Of a stretch of 32,466 bases of DNA, positions 32,309-32,466 are shown piece after piece (position 1 is the first letter of the stretch; each line of letters begins with the position of its first letter). Both the position numbers and the translations under genes were made by a program. Below the pieces are notes generated by a model that was given only the letters and a program-made list of their open reading frames with translations, was not told where the DNA came from and did not search any database. Origin of the DNA: Victivallales bacterium (lineage in GTDB: Bacteria > Verrucomicrobiota > Lentisphaeria > Victivallales > GWF2-38-69); the NCBI GenBank assembly GCA_021733985.1, contig JAIPJT010000030.1:1-32466 (forward strand), read 5' to 3'.

Positions 32309-32466
32309 CACCAAACTTCTCCTAATATCAGGACTCCTTACCTGAATAAGTTATCCTGAATAGCAATATTAGCTGTATCTTTAATGTATTTATATATTTA
32401 TAAAAATGATTCGAGTAAATTAGTTTTGTGACTTGAGGAAAATAAGAAAGACACTTTATTTATGTA
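32309..32466. other. Upstream region of the serine hydrolase gene, to the window end
   Basis: This AT-rich stretch has the ribosome site (AGGAG) near its start and probably the promoter of the hydrolase gene. I see no gene and no clear -35/-10 pair. Confidence 0.3.

Noticed and set aside
1-32466. CRISPR array
   Set aside because: No regularly spaced direct repeats of 20-40 bp were found on reading either strand, and there are no cas genes.

Overview
The window is AT-rich bacterial chromosome. It carries single-copy housekeeping genes (HU, threonine synthase, PcrA/Rep helicase, IspE, a NusG paralogue, a DEAD-box helicase, tRNA-Asp) and a dense set of accessory genes and gene fragments. The HU protein (RNPNKPENEV and VKFRPGK), the GxxExxY protein with its KSTKDTKK-type leader, and the isopropylmalate-dehydrogenase-like enzyme resemble proteins I associate with the PVC group (Lentisphaerota, Kiritimatiellota or Verrucomicrobiota). 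This placement is from memory and is tentative.

Layout. (1) 1-6790, minus strand: a type I restriction-modification operon. Its order is hsdM, a HigB-like toxin, a HigA antitoxin fused to an ImmA/IrrE metalloprotease domain, hsdS, and a two-TM protein with TPR-like helices that overlaps hsdS by TTGA. A further gene starts at 41 and leaves the window; hsdR is not visible. (2) 6791-9497, plus strand: a muropeptide-sugar operon, a MurP-like PTS EIIBC with a MupG-type 6-phosphomuramidase, preceded by a 20-bp perfect palindrome. (3) 9623-10477: an HNH nuclease with a DpnI-type winged helix, and a small overlapping, possibly frameshifted gene; then tRNA-Asp on the minus strand. (4) 10841-19312, plus strand: ygiQ, HU, a roughly 500-bp intergenic region with a 21-bp inverted repeat and a terminator, then thrC-purO-pcrA, a leuB-like gene and a NusG/RfaH-like gene. 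(5) 19387-24741, minus strand: a GT4 glycosyltransferase, a frameshifted remnant resembling a MjaI-family restriction enzyme, ispE, patB and a polytopic membrane protein. (6) 24742-27124: a long gene-poor stretch, then a DEAD-box RNA helicase with a DbpA-like C-terminal domain and a structured leader. (7) 27249-30304: a patch of mobile-DNA debris. It holds a headless unknown gene, an intact VapBC pair with a repeat-flanked -10 box, a tyrosine-transposase remnant, a CopG-like antitoxin fragment in frame behind a shortened GxxExxY gene, an integron attC-like site, two REP-like sequences, a transposase C-terminal fragment and a GDT1-family fragment. (8) 30305-32308: an exported class-C beta-lactamase-family serine hydrolase.

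The strongest candidate for an undescribed system is the hsd operon: a toxin with a protease-fused antitoxin lies between hsdM and hsdS, and a membrane/TPR protein is translationally coupled to the specificity subunit. This would fit a guarded restriction system or a restriction-linked abortive-infection module. That function is inference; the gene order, overlap and motifs are visible directly.
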